From a virus, in IMG/VR virus record IMGVR_UViG_3300032893_000016, positions 1 to 64,000 of that record: a stretch of DNA of 64,000 nucleotides, one strand, 5' to 3'. Each line of letters opens with the position of its first letter. The first letter of the stretch is position 1. Made by a program: the position numbers and the translations under genes. The notes beneath the pieces were generated by a model, which saw nothing but the letters and a program-made list of their open reading frames with translations, was not told where the DNA came from and searched no databases. Positions 55,700 through 63,383 of the stretch are shown one piece after another.

Positions 55700-58278
55700 G
55701 CGGCCAGCTTCCCCTTCCAGGTGTCGGACGCGTACTCGCCCGCCTTCTTAAGGTCATACCAACTCGGGCCTGCGGACATTTCCACCGTCAAAGGTACATT
55801 GACCCAATCGTAATCCGTGTACAGCATCTCGGTAACCACATCCTGCGCCCATTCATCCGCGCCCTTCTTCTTGCGGAAGAATGTCAAATCGTCATGGATG
55901 AACATATTGCACTGGTAATCAAGGCCGCGCTTGGACAGCCGCGTCGCCGCGCCCATGACGATGAAGGTCTCGCAAGCCTGAATGGGGCTGTTGATGACCT
56001 CGTTCATGGACATAGGCGCATGGCGGATCGTGCCATCCAGACTGATGACGTATCCATTCTGCTTGTAGAACTTAATGGCGCGCTCCTGCCATTCCTTCAC
56101 GCCTTCAAAGGTGTACCAGAACTCGTCATACAGCGGGCTGATGACCTTTTCGGGGATGTCAAGATTGTTGGCCACACTTTGCATGGCCGAGCCAAAGAAC
56201 AGCGGGAACGTCCAGCCATTCTTTACCACATCGCGGAACTTGCGGATCGGATCGTCTTCCAGGTGGAACTCGTCCATACGCCGCGGATATGCCTTGGCCA
56301 GCTTCTCGGTCCACTCCAAATGAATGTCATACCGATCCCAAAGCGCCTTGATGAACGAGCGATCCTGACTGGCCATCGCGATGATGCGCGCCTGAATCTG
56401 GCCGTAGTCGAACGCATAACAGTATTCATCCGAGCCGGGTCGTATCTGCTTGCGGACTTCCTTACCCTCAGCGTCGCGCTTGGGAAAGTTCTGCTCATTG
56501 GGGCCATCGGATGATGTGCGCCCCGTCTTGGTGAAGACCGTGTTCAAGGATGGATGCAGCAGCCCATCCTTCCAATAGTATGCGCCGCCCGGCCCCAGCT
56601 CCCGGATATAGGTCGACAGCATCTTCTCGACGCCGCGAAGGTGGACAATCTTGTCAAGGCCGGGCAGGTCAATTTCGTTCAGCACGTCTTCATCGGTGGA
56701 GTATTTTTCGTTGCCACCGCTATCGGTCTTCCAGCCCTCCTTACATTTGTAGACGTCCTTCAGGAGCTTTTCGACATCGTGGTTATTGGTGGGCTTGAAC
56801 GGCCGCCCGATTACTCTCTTAAACTCTCGCGCAATTTCAGACTTGGCGATCTCGTCGTGCAGATCGCGTGCAATGTCTTCATATTTATGAAGCAGGTCTT
56901 CGTTCTCGTCCGGATCAATAGGCACGCCTTTGAGCTGCGTGAGGACGGCTGTTGGAACGCGAGACATCCGCTCGTTGAAATGCTCTTCACGTTTTGCATC
57001 CCGTATAAGATCAAACTGTCGAACGCCAAGAAAGTAATGGTACCGAGTATCGAGCCCATTATAATGTAGAGTATCTTCCAAAGGCTCATTGAGCATGTCC
57101 TCCTTGTCCAGCGGGCTTAGAACTTTAAGGTCAAAGCCGAAGTGTTGGCGCACGAGGAAGTTCAGGGACAGCGGCCCCTGCCTACCCTTCTCGCCGACAC
57201 GCTCATCGAGCACAGCGGCCTGCACCATCGTGCAAATCCATTCGCCGGCTCGCAGGATGCTGTGCCCGAACAGGTAGCCAACCCACTCCATTTCAAAGGC
57301 CGCATTGTGGACCATCTTGATGACCTTGGAGCACAAGAACGTCTCGAAGGCATCTCGTATCTTCTCAAACTGCGCTTTCGTCCAGTTCGCCCGCGGATGC
57401 TCATAAGGGAAGGCCAGCACCTTCTCGCCCGTGCCAACCGCAATCGTCAGAAGGCGGCCATCATTGTACGGCCGGACAGTTTCGGTTTCAAAGTCCATGC
57501 CGACTGCCCATTGCTCGGCAGCCCATTCAAGGTGTGCGACGATCGTATCAACGTCCTCGTCCGTGCCACCCAGCACAATATCGACATTGATGTCGCGCTG
57601 GTCCACTTCGTGGTAGTACTGATTGACGTCGGCCCACTCGATCTTGTCCAGCTCTTTGAAGACGCGCCTTATGTCGAAGTCGAACGCGCGCTCATCCTCA
57701 TTGTAGATGCCAGCCGCATCGTTCTGCCAATCCTTGCGCTTCTTAAGGAGCTCGGCCGGGCTGACCACCGGGTATAACCAGCACACATGGCCAGCAATGT
57801 TAACCACCGCCCGCCTGCCGCGCCAATCATAGATACGATCGTCGCCTACGGCCCATTTGAGCGCCGCCTGCCCCACGGCAAGAATGGCCTTGGGCTTGGC
57901 AGCGGCAATGTCGCGCTCCACGCTTGGCCTGCAACACTCGACCTCGTACTTGGCGTCGGTCAGCTTGTTACCGGGCGGGTGCGTGCGCACCACATTGTTG
58001 AAGCGGATGTCGCTTTTCCAGTCTTTGGGGATACGCCGGCGTAACAGCAGCCCCGCCTCCCCGGAGAAGTGGTCGTCCTGTTTATCATCGGTCTTGGACG
58101 GGAACTCACCCAGCACATAAAGGAGGGGCTCGGACGCCCCGCTTGGGGCCATGTGGGGGTGGGCGTTCTTAACCTTATCTAAAGGACAAGCTCTACATTC
58201 CAAGCGACGTAGCAATTCCGCGGAAGGTTCTCCCTTCTTGCCCTTGCCCTTGCCCGTGCCTGAGGCTAGGAAACCCAT
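55696..58278 (-). CDS. DNA polymerase A with N-terminal uracil-DNA glycosylase-like domain
   Basis: 860 residues. Residues ~20-190 look like a family 4/5 UDG: LECRACPLDK (Cys28, Cys31), LLYVLGEFPSKTDD, FSGEAGLLL, NVVRTHPPGNKLTDAK, then CCRPSVERD and GHVC (possible Fe-S ligands). Then a 3'-5' exonuclease (VGMDFETETVRPY, HNAAFEMEWVGY, HYNGLDTRYHYFL) and a family A polymerase (motif A FDYGQIQARIIAMAS, motif B region RDVVKNGWTFPLFFGSAM, motif C FIHDDLTFF, with HDD where HDE is usual). Replicative enzyme of this phage by context. Overlaps the clamp loader stop by 4 nt. Confidence 0.92.
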   Translation of the reverse strand: MGFLASGTGKGKGKKGEPSAELLRRLECRACPLDKVKNAHPHMAPSGASEPLLYVLGEFPSKTDDKQDDHFSGEAGLLLRRRIPKDWKSDIRFNNVVRTHPPGNKLTDAKYEVECCRPSVERDIAAAKPKAILAVGQAALKWAVGDDRIYDWRGRRAVVNIAGHVCWLYPVVSPAELLKKRKDWQNDAAGIYNEDERAFDFDIRRVFKELDKIEWADVNQYYHEVDQRDINVDIVLGGTDEDVDTIVAHLEWAAEQWAVGMDFETETVRPYNDGRLLTIAVGTGEKVLAFPYEHPRANWTKAQFEKIRDAFETFLCSKVIKMVHNAAFEMEWVGYLFGHSILRAGEWICTMVQAAVLDERVGEKGRQGPLSLNFLVRQHFGFDLKVLSPLDKEDMLNEPLEDTLHYNGLDTRYHYFLGVRQFDLIRDAKREEHFNERMSRVPTAVLTQLKGVPIDPDENEDLLHKYEDIARDLHDEIAKSEIAREFKRVIGRPFKPTNNHDVEKLLKDVYKCKEGWKTDSGGNEKYSTDEDVLNEIDLPGLDKIVHLRGVEKMLSTYIRELGPGGAYYWKDGLLHPSLNTVFTKTGRTSSDGPNEQNFPKRDAEGKEVRKQIRPGSDEYCYAFDYGQIQARIIAMASQDRSFIKALWDRYDIHLEWTEKLAKAYPRRMDEFHLEDDPIRKFRDVVKNGWTFPLFFGSAMQSVANNLDIPEKVISPLYDEFWYTFEGVKEWQERAIKFYKQNGYVISLDGTIRHAPMSMNEVINSPIQACETFIVMGAATRLSKRGLDYQCNMFIHDDLTFFRKKKGADEWAQDVVTEMLYTDYDWVNVPLTVEMSAGPSWYDLKKAGEYASDTWKGKLAA

Positions 58279-58722
58279 CTAACTGCCCTTCGCAAAGACC
58301 ATACCCAAAGGATGGCGATGGCTGCCACCATAGTGGTGGCTCGACCATGTTTGCGGCTGGAACTGAAAATCAATAGGAAGGCCGGTCTGTGCCCGCAAGC
58401 GTTCGGAGATTGCGACGGTTAGAAGCGTCCACTTCGGATCATGCTCCCAATGGCCACCCCGGCTTAGATCTTTGTACCCCGCATCAGGAAACTCCGCGAT
58501 GAAGGCTTCATCCTTCATGATGAACCGAACGTCAACGTCACGCCAATCAGGCCGGTGCAAGACAGACCCAACTAGGTAGCAGCCGAACCCATCAAAGGCC
58601 CGGTTGATCTGAATGCACGCCTGATCGAGTAGGAAATACGTTGGAGGACCAATGTGGTCAATTTTCTTGCGCCTAGGTGGTATGAGCGGGGGCTCACATG
58701 CGTACTTGCCGGGCTTGAACAT
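58279..58722 (-). CDS. Nucleotidyltransferase-like protein
   Basis: 147 residues (MFKPGKYACEPPLIPPRRK). FDGFGCYLVGSVLHRPDWRD then VDVRFIMKDEAF shows the G-S and D-x-D pattern of the Pol beta-type nucleotidyltransferase fold. Sandwiched between the polymerase and clamp genes. Exact substrate unknown. Confidence 0.7.
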   Translation of the reverse strand: MFKPGKYACEPPLIPPRRKKIDHIGPPTYFLLDQACIQINRAFDGFGCYLVGSVLHRPDWRDVDVRFIMKDEAFIAEFPDAGYKDLSRGGHWEHDPKWTLLTVAISERLRAQTGLPIDFQFQPQTWSSHHYGGSHRHPLGMVFAKGS

Positions 58723-59849
58723 TAGACCAGCCGAGTTGACGCCAAATAGGTGAACGTGCCAATCTGGAAGACGGCCGCCTTGTCGGTCAGCATCATCTTC
58801 ATGGGATCATCCTTCTTTTTCTTATCGGCATCCTCATCGGGATTGCTGACGGGCAACACCCGCTTGATGATGGCGGGGTCAACGTTCACCCTGATATTGG
58901 GGTGCTTACCGAAGTCCATCCGATCGTCCAGCTCGCCGAGGCCGCTCTTGGTGTACAGGATGAGCTCCCCGTTCTTGACTTCCATTTCAAGGGTCTCGCC
59001 CGGGAGGCCGGCGAGCAGCACGAGCGCCCGCTCGATTGCATTGGGGAACTGGTCGGGCACTTTCTGGAAGCAGGGCTTGGCCAGCGTGTCATCCATGGTA
59101 TCGAAGAATTTGTAGGGCTTGTTGACGTTGATCATGCGCCCGAAAATGCGGACGCCGTCATCATTGATGGCGTTGACTTCGCTCTCGGAAACGAAAAGCT
59201 TGCCGCCCTTCTTGCAGAGCTTCCTGACCAGCTCGCAGAAGTCGGAGGGGATGCAAACGCGCTTCAGCTTGTAGCCGGAAGGCAGCTTGCCGCGCACTTC
59301 CGTAATGCTGGCGCTATCGGTCGTGTAGGCGTACAGATCATCCTTGTCGGGGATGAACGTGACGCCGAGCTGATCCTGAACCGAAGTGTCGCGGCCCGCC
59401 GACAGCATGACCGTTTCCAGCATGACAAGAAAATCATTGCCAATCGTCCGGGTGGGCTTGCCAGTGACTTCGGGCTGATCCCACACCGAGGCACTCAAGG
59501 GGAGCAGCCCGGCCTCCAGCTTGGCACCAGCGGCCTTCATCCGCATCAGCGCCCCGTCCTCGCCCTCGACCTCTTCAAAGCTGACCGTGTCGGCCCCGCT
59601 GTGGGAAAGGAAGCCGGTGAGCAGCGCCCCATTCATGCCGCCCTTGAAAGGCGACTTGAAAGGTACCGTGATGCCGATCACATCATTGAAGGCCATCAGC
59701 GTGTCGCCGTTAAACCAGACGCACATCAGCGCCTCCAGCGGGCTCTTGGCCGCTACCGCGGGCGCGACCGTTTCAAGTGCCGCCAGCAAGTCCTTCCGGG
59801 GAAGTGTCTTGCCATCATTCGAAGTTGCTTTGCCGCCTCTGGCCATCAT
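58722..59849 (-). CDS. DNA sliding clamp (beta-clamp-like)
   Basis: 375 residues from ATG ATG at 59846-59849 (AAGGG upstream). DLLAALETVAPAVAAKSPLE at the start, central FLVMLETVMLSAGRDTSV, and the C-terminal half KAAVFQIGTFTYLASTRLV fit the triplicated domain pattern of DnaN-type clamps. It sits with the clamp loader and polymerase. The internal loop NPDEDADKKKKDDPMKM is an unusual charged insertion. Confidence 0.8.
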   Translation of the reverse strand: MMARGGKATSNDGKTLPRKDLLAALETVAPAVAAKSPLEALMCVWFNGDTLMAFNDVIGITVPFKSPFKGGMNGALLTGFLSHSGADTVSFEEVEGEDGALMRMKAAGAKLEAGLLPLSASVWDQPEVTGKPTRTIGNDFLVMLETVMLSAGRDTSVQDQLGVTFIPDKDDLYAYTTDSASITEVRGKLPSGYKLKRVCIPSDFCELVRKLCKKGGKLFVSESEVNAINDDGVRIFGRMINVNKPYKFFDTMDDTLAKPCFQKVPDQFPNAIERALVLLAGLPGETLEMEVKNGELILYTKSGLGELDDRMDFGKHPNIRVNVDPAIIKRVLPVSNPDEDADKKKKDDPMKMMLTDKAAVFQIGTFTYLASTRLV

Positions 59850-60042
59850 CAAAACCCTTGCGTTGCTTTTTAGGCATACGCGCGAGCTTTTCGGGCCTGC
59901 GGTCAGCGGGAATGTCCAATGTACTCTTGACGGGGCTGTGCATATAGAAGTACGACAGAAGCCAAGCGTTGCCTCCGACACGACGAAGCAGCGGGCACCA
60001 AGTCTTCTCACCACGCATGGGAATGGCGTACACTACTCGCAC
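59815..60042 (-). CDS. Tandem paralogue 1 of the DpdA-linked family
   Basis: 75 residues (GTG start; RVVYAIPMRGEKTWC). Core WLLSYFYMHSPVKS and KKQRKGFDDGQRR match the two neighbours (60033-60284 and 60284-60523). It overlaps the sliding clamp start by 35 nt. Function unknown; see findings for a suggested link to the N-terminal region of DpdA-like proteins. Confidence 0.52.
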   Translation of the reverse strand: MRVVYAIPMRGEKTWCPLLRRVGGNAWLLSYFYMHSPVKSTLDIPADRRPEKLARMPKKQRKGFDDGQRRQSNFE

Positions 60043-60284
60043 GAGTCCTCCGTTTGCTTGGCGTGTGCAAGGATGGCCTTCACGCGACGTTTATCGTGGG
60101 TTGTGTTGCCCCATGTCCCGTTGAACTTCTTGGAGGGCGGGCGGATGCCGGTGGCGGAAATGGCCGCCAGCCATTCAGGCTTCCATTCGTGGATGATATA
60201 GTGGTACGAATAAAGGCGCGGGCAATCCATTAGCGTCAGGATGCGCGAGCACCAATCATCGTTCCCAGCGTACAGGATGCGCAT
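60033..60284 (-). CDS. Tandem paralogue 2 of the DpdA-linked family
   Basis: 83 residues (MRILYAGNDDWCSRILTLM). RLYSYHYIIHEWKPEW matches RLLSYYFM and WLLSYFYM of the neighbours. Start overlaps the previous stop (TAATG). Function unknown. Confidence 0.55.
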   Translation of the reverse strand: MRILYAGNDDWCSRILTLMDCPRLYSYHYIIHEWKPEWLAAISATGIRPPSKKFNGTWGNTTHDKRRVKAILAHAKQTEDSCE

Positions 60285-60523
60285 TACTCAACCTGTCGGG
60301 CAGCCGCAAGAACGGCCAGCCTCCGCCGCCGCATGTACGATCCATTGTCAAAGCCGCGCCGTTTCTTGCCCGACACCTTCTTTTCACCATGCAGGTAATC
60401 CTTGAGGTCGGCCTTCTCGGTCACCATGAAATAGTAGGACAGCAGCCGCGGTAGATCGCCCAGCGCGTTCAGCACTTGGCGTTGATACTCCGCGGTGGGC
60501 CAAGTTGCGTACACAAGTTTCAA
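60284..60523 (-). CDS. Tandem paralogue 3 of the DpdA-linked family
   Basis: 79 residues (MKLVYATWPTAEYQRQVLN). LGDLPRLLSYYFMVTEKAD then KKRRGFDNGSYMRRRRLAV. Strongest member of the trio. Next upstream is a small gene and then the DpdA-like gene. Confidence 0.58.
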   Translation of the reverse strand: MKLVYATWPTAEYQRQVLNALGDLPRLLSYYFMVTEKADLKDYLHGEKKVSGKKRRGFDNGSYMRRRRLAVLAAARQVE

Positions 60524-60527
60524 AAGA

Positions 60528-60770
60528 TTACTCGCATTTCAGGAACACCGATGCCAGATAACGGACCTCGGCAAACGGGAACAAAAGTCGCTGCCAATTC
60601 CTAGCCTGATTCTCGGAGAAGCAGAACACAGGCGACCCCTTAAAGAAGATGATACCCATGATGGGGTGAACCAGCCAGTACTTTTCCTTGATGTGAAGCA
60701 CATGGCCTTCCGACGCAAACTGCGCATCGGGCAACGCCTTGTAAGAAACTCTCTGATCGTCAGCTTCCAT
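60528..60770 (-). CDS. Small protein next to the DpdA-like gene
   Basis: 80 residues (MEADDQRVSYKALPDAQFA). YWLVHPIMGIIFFKGSPV, then CFSENQARNWQRLLFPF. Overlaps the DpdA-like stop by 11 nt. Function unknown. Confidence 0.48.
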   Translation of the reverse strand: MEADDQRVSYKALPDAQFASEGHVLHIKEKYWLVHPIMGIIFFKGSPVFCFSENQARNWQRLLFPFAEVRYLASVFLKCE

Positions 60771-61608
60771 GGGAAAGCTTCAGCCGGTGGCGGAACACAT
60801 CTACGCCGGCGTGCTCCTCGAACTTCTTCATAAAGTAGACAATGGCGCGGGCACGAGCTTCATAATCGTGCGCGCAATCCAGCACCGTAACCCCCACCTC
60901 GTTTTCCAGCCAGTTGGATATCATGGCGCGTACCGACGGGCCCATCAAGAGGAAATGGTCGGAAGGGGTGCCCTTGTCACGATCGGTGGCGCTGATGGTG
61001 TGCTTGAGAGGCGCCTCCTTGTAATTGGGCTTTCCGTTCTTGAACTTGGGGATCAGGATTGATCCGTACGCGGCCGTCTGCGCCCATGACGTTGCGTCGC
61101 AGGTCGTCCAAGGGTAGCGGGCCATCAGAGGGAAGCTGCTCATAGCAAAGCCGTGGGTCTTGACCAGCGGCTTGCCCTTGTGATCGGTCAGATAGGTGAA
61201 GCAGGTATCCAGCCAACGCCGGGCCTCAGATGCGCCACACAGATTGGTCGCCGGGGAAAGGCCGATGTAGGGCTCTCTGTCCTGCAACATGCGCTCCAAC
61301 CAGAACCAGCGCTCTCCGCGGTGGAACACAGGAATGGGGGAAAGCCCCGCCTTTTTCATCTTCTGCAGGTTCTGATAAGAGGCGCGGGCACCGGCTTCCG
61401 CATCGTCCGCGGTGCGCTTCTTATCCTTCTCGCCGGGAATCACATCCAGATTGACATAGGTATCAATGTACTGCAGGTTGTCTTTGATGTACTTTATGTA
61501 ATCGTTCAGGTTGATCTCAGTCTTCTTCGTGAACGCGCTGAAAGCCCCTGAATCTAACATAATAAAGACTTTTTCCTTTTTGGGCTCTTCGAGCCTAACG
61601 CGTGTCAT
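60760..61608 (-). CDS. DpdA-like DNA transglycosylase (TGT-like)
   Basis: 282 residues (ATG 61608). Motifs of the DpdA/tRNA-guanine transglycosylase type: FIMLDSGAFSAFTKKTEIN, NLQYIDTYVNLDVIPGEKD, PIPVFHRGERWFWLERML, IGLSPATNLCGASEARRWL, KTHGFAMSSF. These enzymes swap guanine for 7-deazaguanine in phage DNA (or tRNA in the host). The start is shorter than usual for the family: the conserved N-terminal region is missing before MLDSGAFSAF. Context with FolE and QueC supports DNA modification. Confidence 0.82.
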   Translation of the reverse strand: MTRVRLEEPKKEKVFIMLDSGAFSAFTKKTEINLNDYIKYIKDNLQYIDTYVNLDVIPGEKDKKRTADDAEAGARASYQNLQKMKKAGLSPIPVFHRGERWFWLERMLQDREPYIGLSPATNLCGASEARRWLDTCFTYLTDHKGKPLVKTHGFAMSSFPLMARYPWTTCDATSWAQTAAYGSILIPKFKNGKPNYKEAPLKHTISATDRDKGTPSDHFLLMGPSVRAMISNWLENEVGVTVLDCAHDYEARARAIVYFMKKFEEHAGVDVFRHRLKLSHGS

Positions 61609-62053
61609 CAGATGCGTAGCTCCGAATATGGAGGCAGGGCACGTTCAACTCTTGGTACACCTTAATGACTTCGTGCATATCGTCAAAGGCCATCTCAATG
61701 AACCAGCCTTCTCTCCGCACCTTATGGACCATCCCCCGCTTAACCTCGGCCGTCGTTGTGCCCCAGTCGCCATTGGCGCGAGCCAAGATGCGGCTGCCAT
61801 CAATCGGCACGTCATGCTTGTACAGCCAGTCCTGCATTTCAGGGATGGACCCTTCATGCTTGCCGGTAAACAGAAACAACGGATGAACCTTGGCAAGATT
61901 GCGCGCCAGCTTCACCATCTGGTAAAGCGGCGGATCACGGTAGAACTTCTCGTCCCACTCTTTCCACTCTTTCGCCTTGGCGTGGTGAATGCGATGGCTA
62001 GGGTCGGAAAGCGTGCCCTCCATGTCGAACACGTAGCAGGACGGTTTACCCAT
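61595..62053 (-). CDS. HAD-superfamily phosphatase-like protein
   Basis: 152 residues (MGKPSCYVFDMEGTLSDP). Motif I is FDMEGT (Glu where the usual DxDGT has Asp), motif II LFLFTGKHEG, Lys region AEVKRGMVHKVRREG, motif IV MAFDDMHEVIKV. Similar to the phosphatase half of polynucleotide kinases. The Glu change may reduce or alter activity. Lies between QueC and the DpdA-like gene; role unclear. Confidence 0.76.
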   Translation of the reverse strand: MGKPSCYVFDMEGTLSDPSHRIHHAKAKEWKEWDEKFYRDPPLYQMVKLARNLAKVHPLFLFTGKHEGSIPEMQDWLYKHDVPIDGSRILARANGDWGTTTAEVKRGMVHKVRREGWFIEMAFDDMHEVIKVYQELNVPCLHIRSYASDDTR

Positions 62054-62811
62054 TACAAGTCAGCCCAAAGCTTTCGATGCTTTACAATTACGTACGGAAC
62101 AATCTCCGCCTTGCGGTTTCCATCGTAATGAGTACCATGCTTCATTTCGGAAAGGATGGCAAGGTTGGCTTCAACCGAGAGCGGATCAACCTCGTAGGCC
62201 TCCGGGATGCCAAGCTGGCCAAAGACACCCCAGCGCCGGAAGCATGAAATGCAGTGACCGCAAGGCGTCGGCGTGTTGCTGAGGCACGAGTTCGTGTTAT
62301 GGATTTCCTCCACCGACACGCCACGCTGCAACAAATACTCAACGATCGACACCTTGTTCCAACCGCGGGCGGCCAGCGGAAACATGACCTCCAGGTTGGG
62401 CTTCATCGTCGTGTAGCTGAGGACCGTAGTCATCATATGACGGAACGTGTTATTCTTATCAACCGCCTTGGCGTGGGTTTCACCCGCCAACGCCCCAATC
62501 CACAGCTCATCGGGCAAGGTCATGCAAGCCGCAAGCGCCGCCAGCGCCATGTTGCGACCCGGAATGTAAATATCGCCGGCGAGGCCCATGGTCTTGATCC
62601 CATCCTTGGTCTTGCCCAGCCAGTCGACGCGTCGGATATCAGTTTCGGGCGGGAGGGACCTGATCTCTTTCTCCAAGTAGGGCTGGCCAATGTCGAAGAA
62701 GATTGGATGAACTACGACCGGCTCAGCGCCAATGGGGATGTACCCTTTGCAAAGGTAATACATGGCCAAGCTATCGAGGCCACCCGAGTAAAGGATTGTC
62801 ACCTTGGTCAT
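62053..62811 (-). CDS. queC: 7-cyano-7-deazaguanine synthase
   Basis: 252 residues from ATG 62811 (ATGA overlap with FolE). ILYSGGLDSLAMYYLCKG holds the ATP-pyrophosphatase SGGxDS loop; the zinc site is SCLSNTPTPCGHCISCFRR near residue 200. Converts carboxy-deazaguanine to preQ0. Ends with TAA at the boundary with the HAD gene. With FolE it supplies part of the preQ0 pathway. Confidence 0.93.
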   Translation of the reverse strand: MTKVTILYSGGLDSLAMYYLCKGYIPIGAEPVVVHPIFFDIGQPYLEKEIRSLPPETDIRRVDWLGKTKDGIKTMGLAGDIYIPGRNMALAALAACMTLPDELWIGALAGETHAKAVDKNNTFRHMMTTVLSYTTMKPNLEVMFPLAARGWNKVSIVEYLLQRGVSVEEIHNTNSCLSNTPTPCGHCISCFRRWGVFGQLGIPEAYEVDPLSVEANLAILSEMKHGTHYDGNRKAEIVPYVIVKHRKLWADL

Positions 62812-63383
62812 TTGTTGGCCTCCGCCGCCAGCGCCAGAAACTCCGAGCGAGCCTTGGCATCCTGGAACATTGCACCCCGAAAAGCTGTCGTGGTCGTCCA
62901 CGTTCCTGCAATGCAGACACCCCGGCTTTCCATGCACCGGTGTCGACAGCGCACAAGCACGCCCGCGCCCTTGGCGTCAAGATGCTTGAACAAAGCGTCG
63001 ACTATCTGATTGGTCATCCGCTCCTGAACTTGCAAACGGTGGGCAAAAATATCCACCAGCCGCTTCAGTTTGGAAAGCCCCACGATCCCCTTCTCGCCGG
63101 GGATGTAGGCAATATGCGCCACCCCAAAGAACGGGGCCATATGATGCTCGCAGAAGCTATTGACCGGCAGGTTGGCCTGGAAGATCATTTCATCGTAATG
63201 ATGACCGGCCTCTTCGAAGACCTTGAGGACGTCCTCCGGCTTCTGATTGTAGCCGCTAAACCAATGCTTGAAGGCTTTAGCCACACGTACCGGCGTATCC
63301 TTTAAGCCCTCACGGTCGAAGTTGCCGGGCTCAATCTGCTCCAGCATTGCCCTTACGGCCGCCTGAATTTCAACTTCACGCAC
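62808..63383 (-). CDS. folE: GTP cyclohydrolase I
   Basis: 191 residues from GTG 63383, overlapping the methyltransferase stop. VNSFCEHHMAPFFGVAHIA supplies the zinc Cys and His; GVLVRCRHRCMESRGV the second Cys and family signature; LSKLKRLVDIFAHRLQVQER also fits. First step of 7-deazaguanine (and folate) synthesis from GTP. In phages next to queC it is taken as part of DNA modification. Confidence 0.94.
   Translation of the reverse strand: MREVEIQAAVRAMLEQIEPGNFDREGLKDTPVRVAKAFKHWFSGYNQKPEDVLKVFEEAGHHYDEMIFQANLPVNSFCEHHMAPFFGVAHIAYIPGEKGIVGLSKLKRLVDIFAHRLQVQERMTNQIVDALFKHLDAKGAGVLVRCRHRCMESRGVCIAGTWTTTTAFRGAMFQDAKARSEFLALAAEANK

Larger units (their letters stand above)
4970..57842. repeat. 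Dispersed palindrome ACGATCGT, 22 copies
   Basis: Exact copies start at about 4970, 8804, 14432, 17225, 20265, 20514, 23664, 24381, 29862, 31312, 34613, 35435, 36240, 37447, 42303, 43778, 45385, 47101, 51050, 53285, 57539 and 57835 (hand scan; the coordinates given span the first to the last copy). Chance expectation at about 57% GC is near one. They occur in several codon phases, so protein coding is not the cause. Confidence 0.75.
9561..60812. repeat. Dispersed palindrome ACGCCGGCGT, 11 copies
   Basis: Starts near 9561, 11409, 19471, 23811, 25566, 30493, 35687, 38256, 42172, 58033 and 60803, with about 16 more one-sided variants (ACGCCGGCAC / GTGCCGGCGT). Chance expectation is near 0.1. 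Two of the 11 copies are in intergenic DNA. The coordinates given span the first to the last copy. Confidence 0.7.

Noticed and set aside
9561-60812. Protein-level DAGV motif as cause of ACGCCGGCGT enrichment
   Set aside because: Several copies are read in other frames (RRR, TPA) or lie between genes, so amino-acid choice does not explain it.
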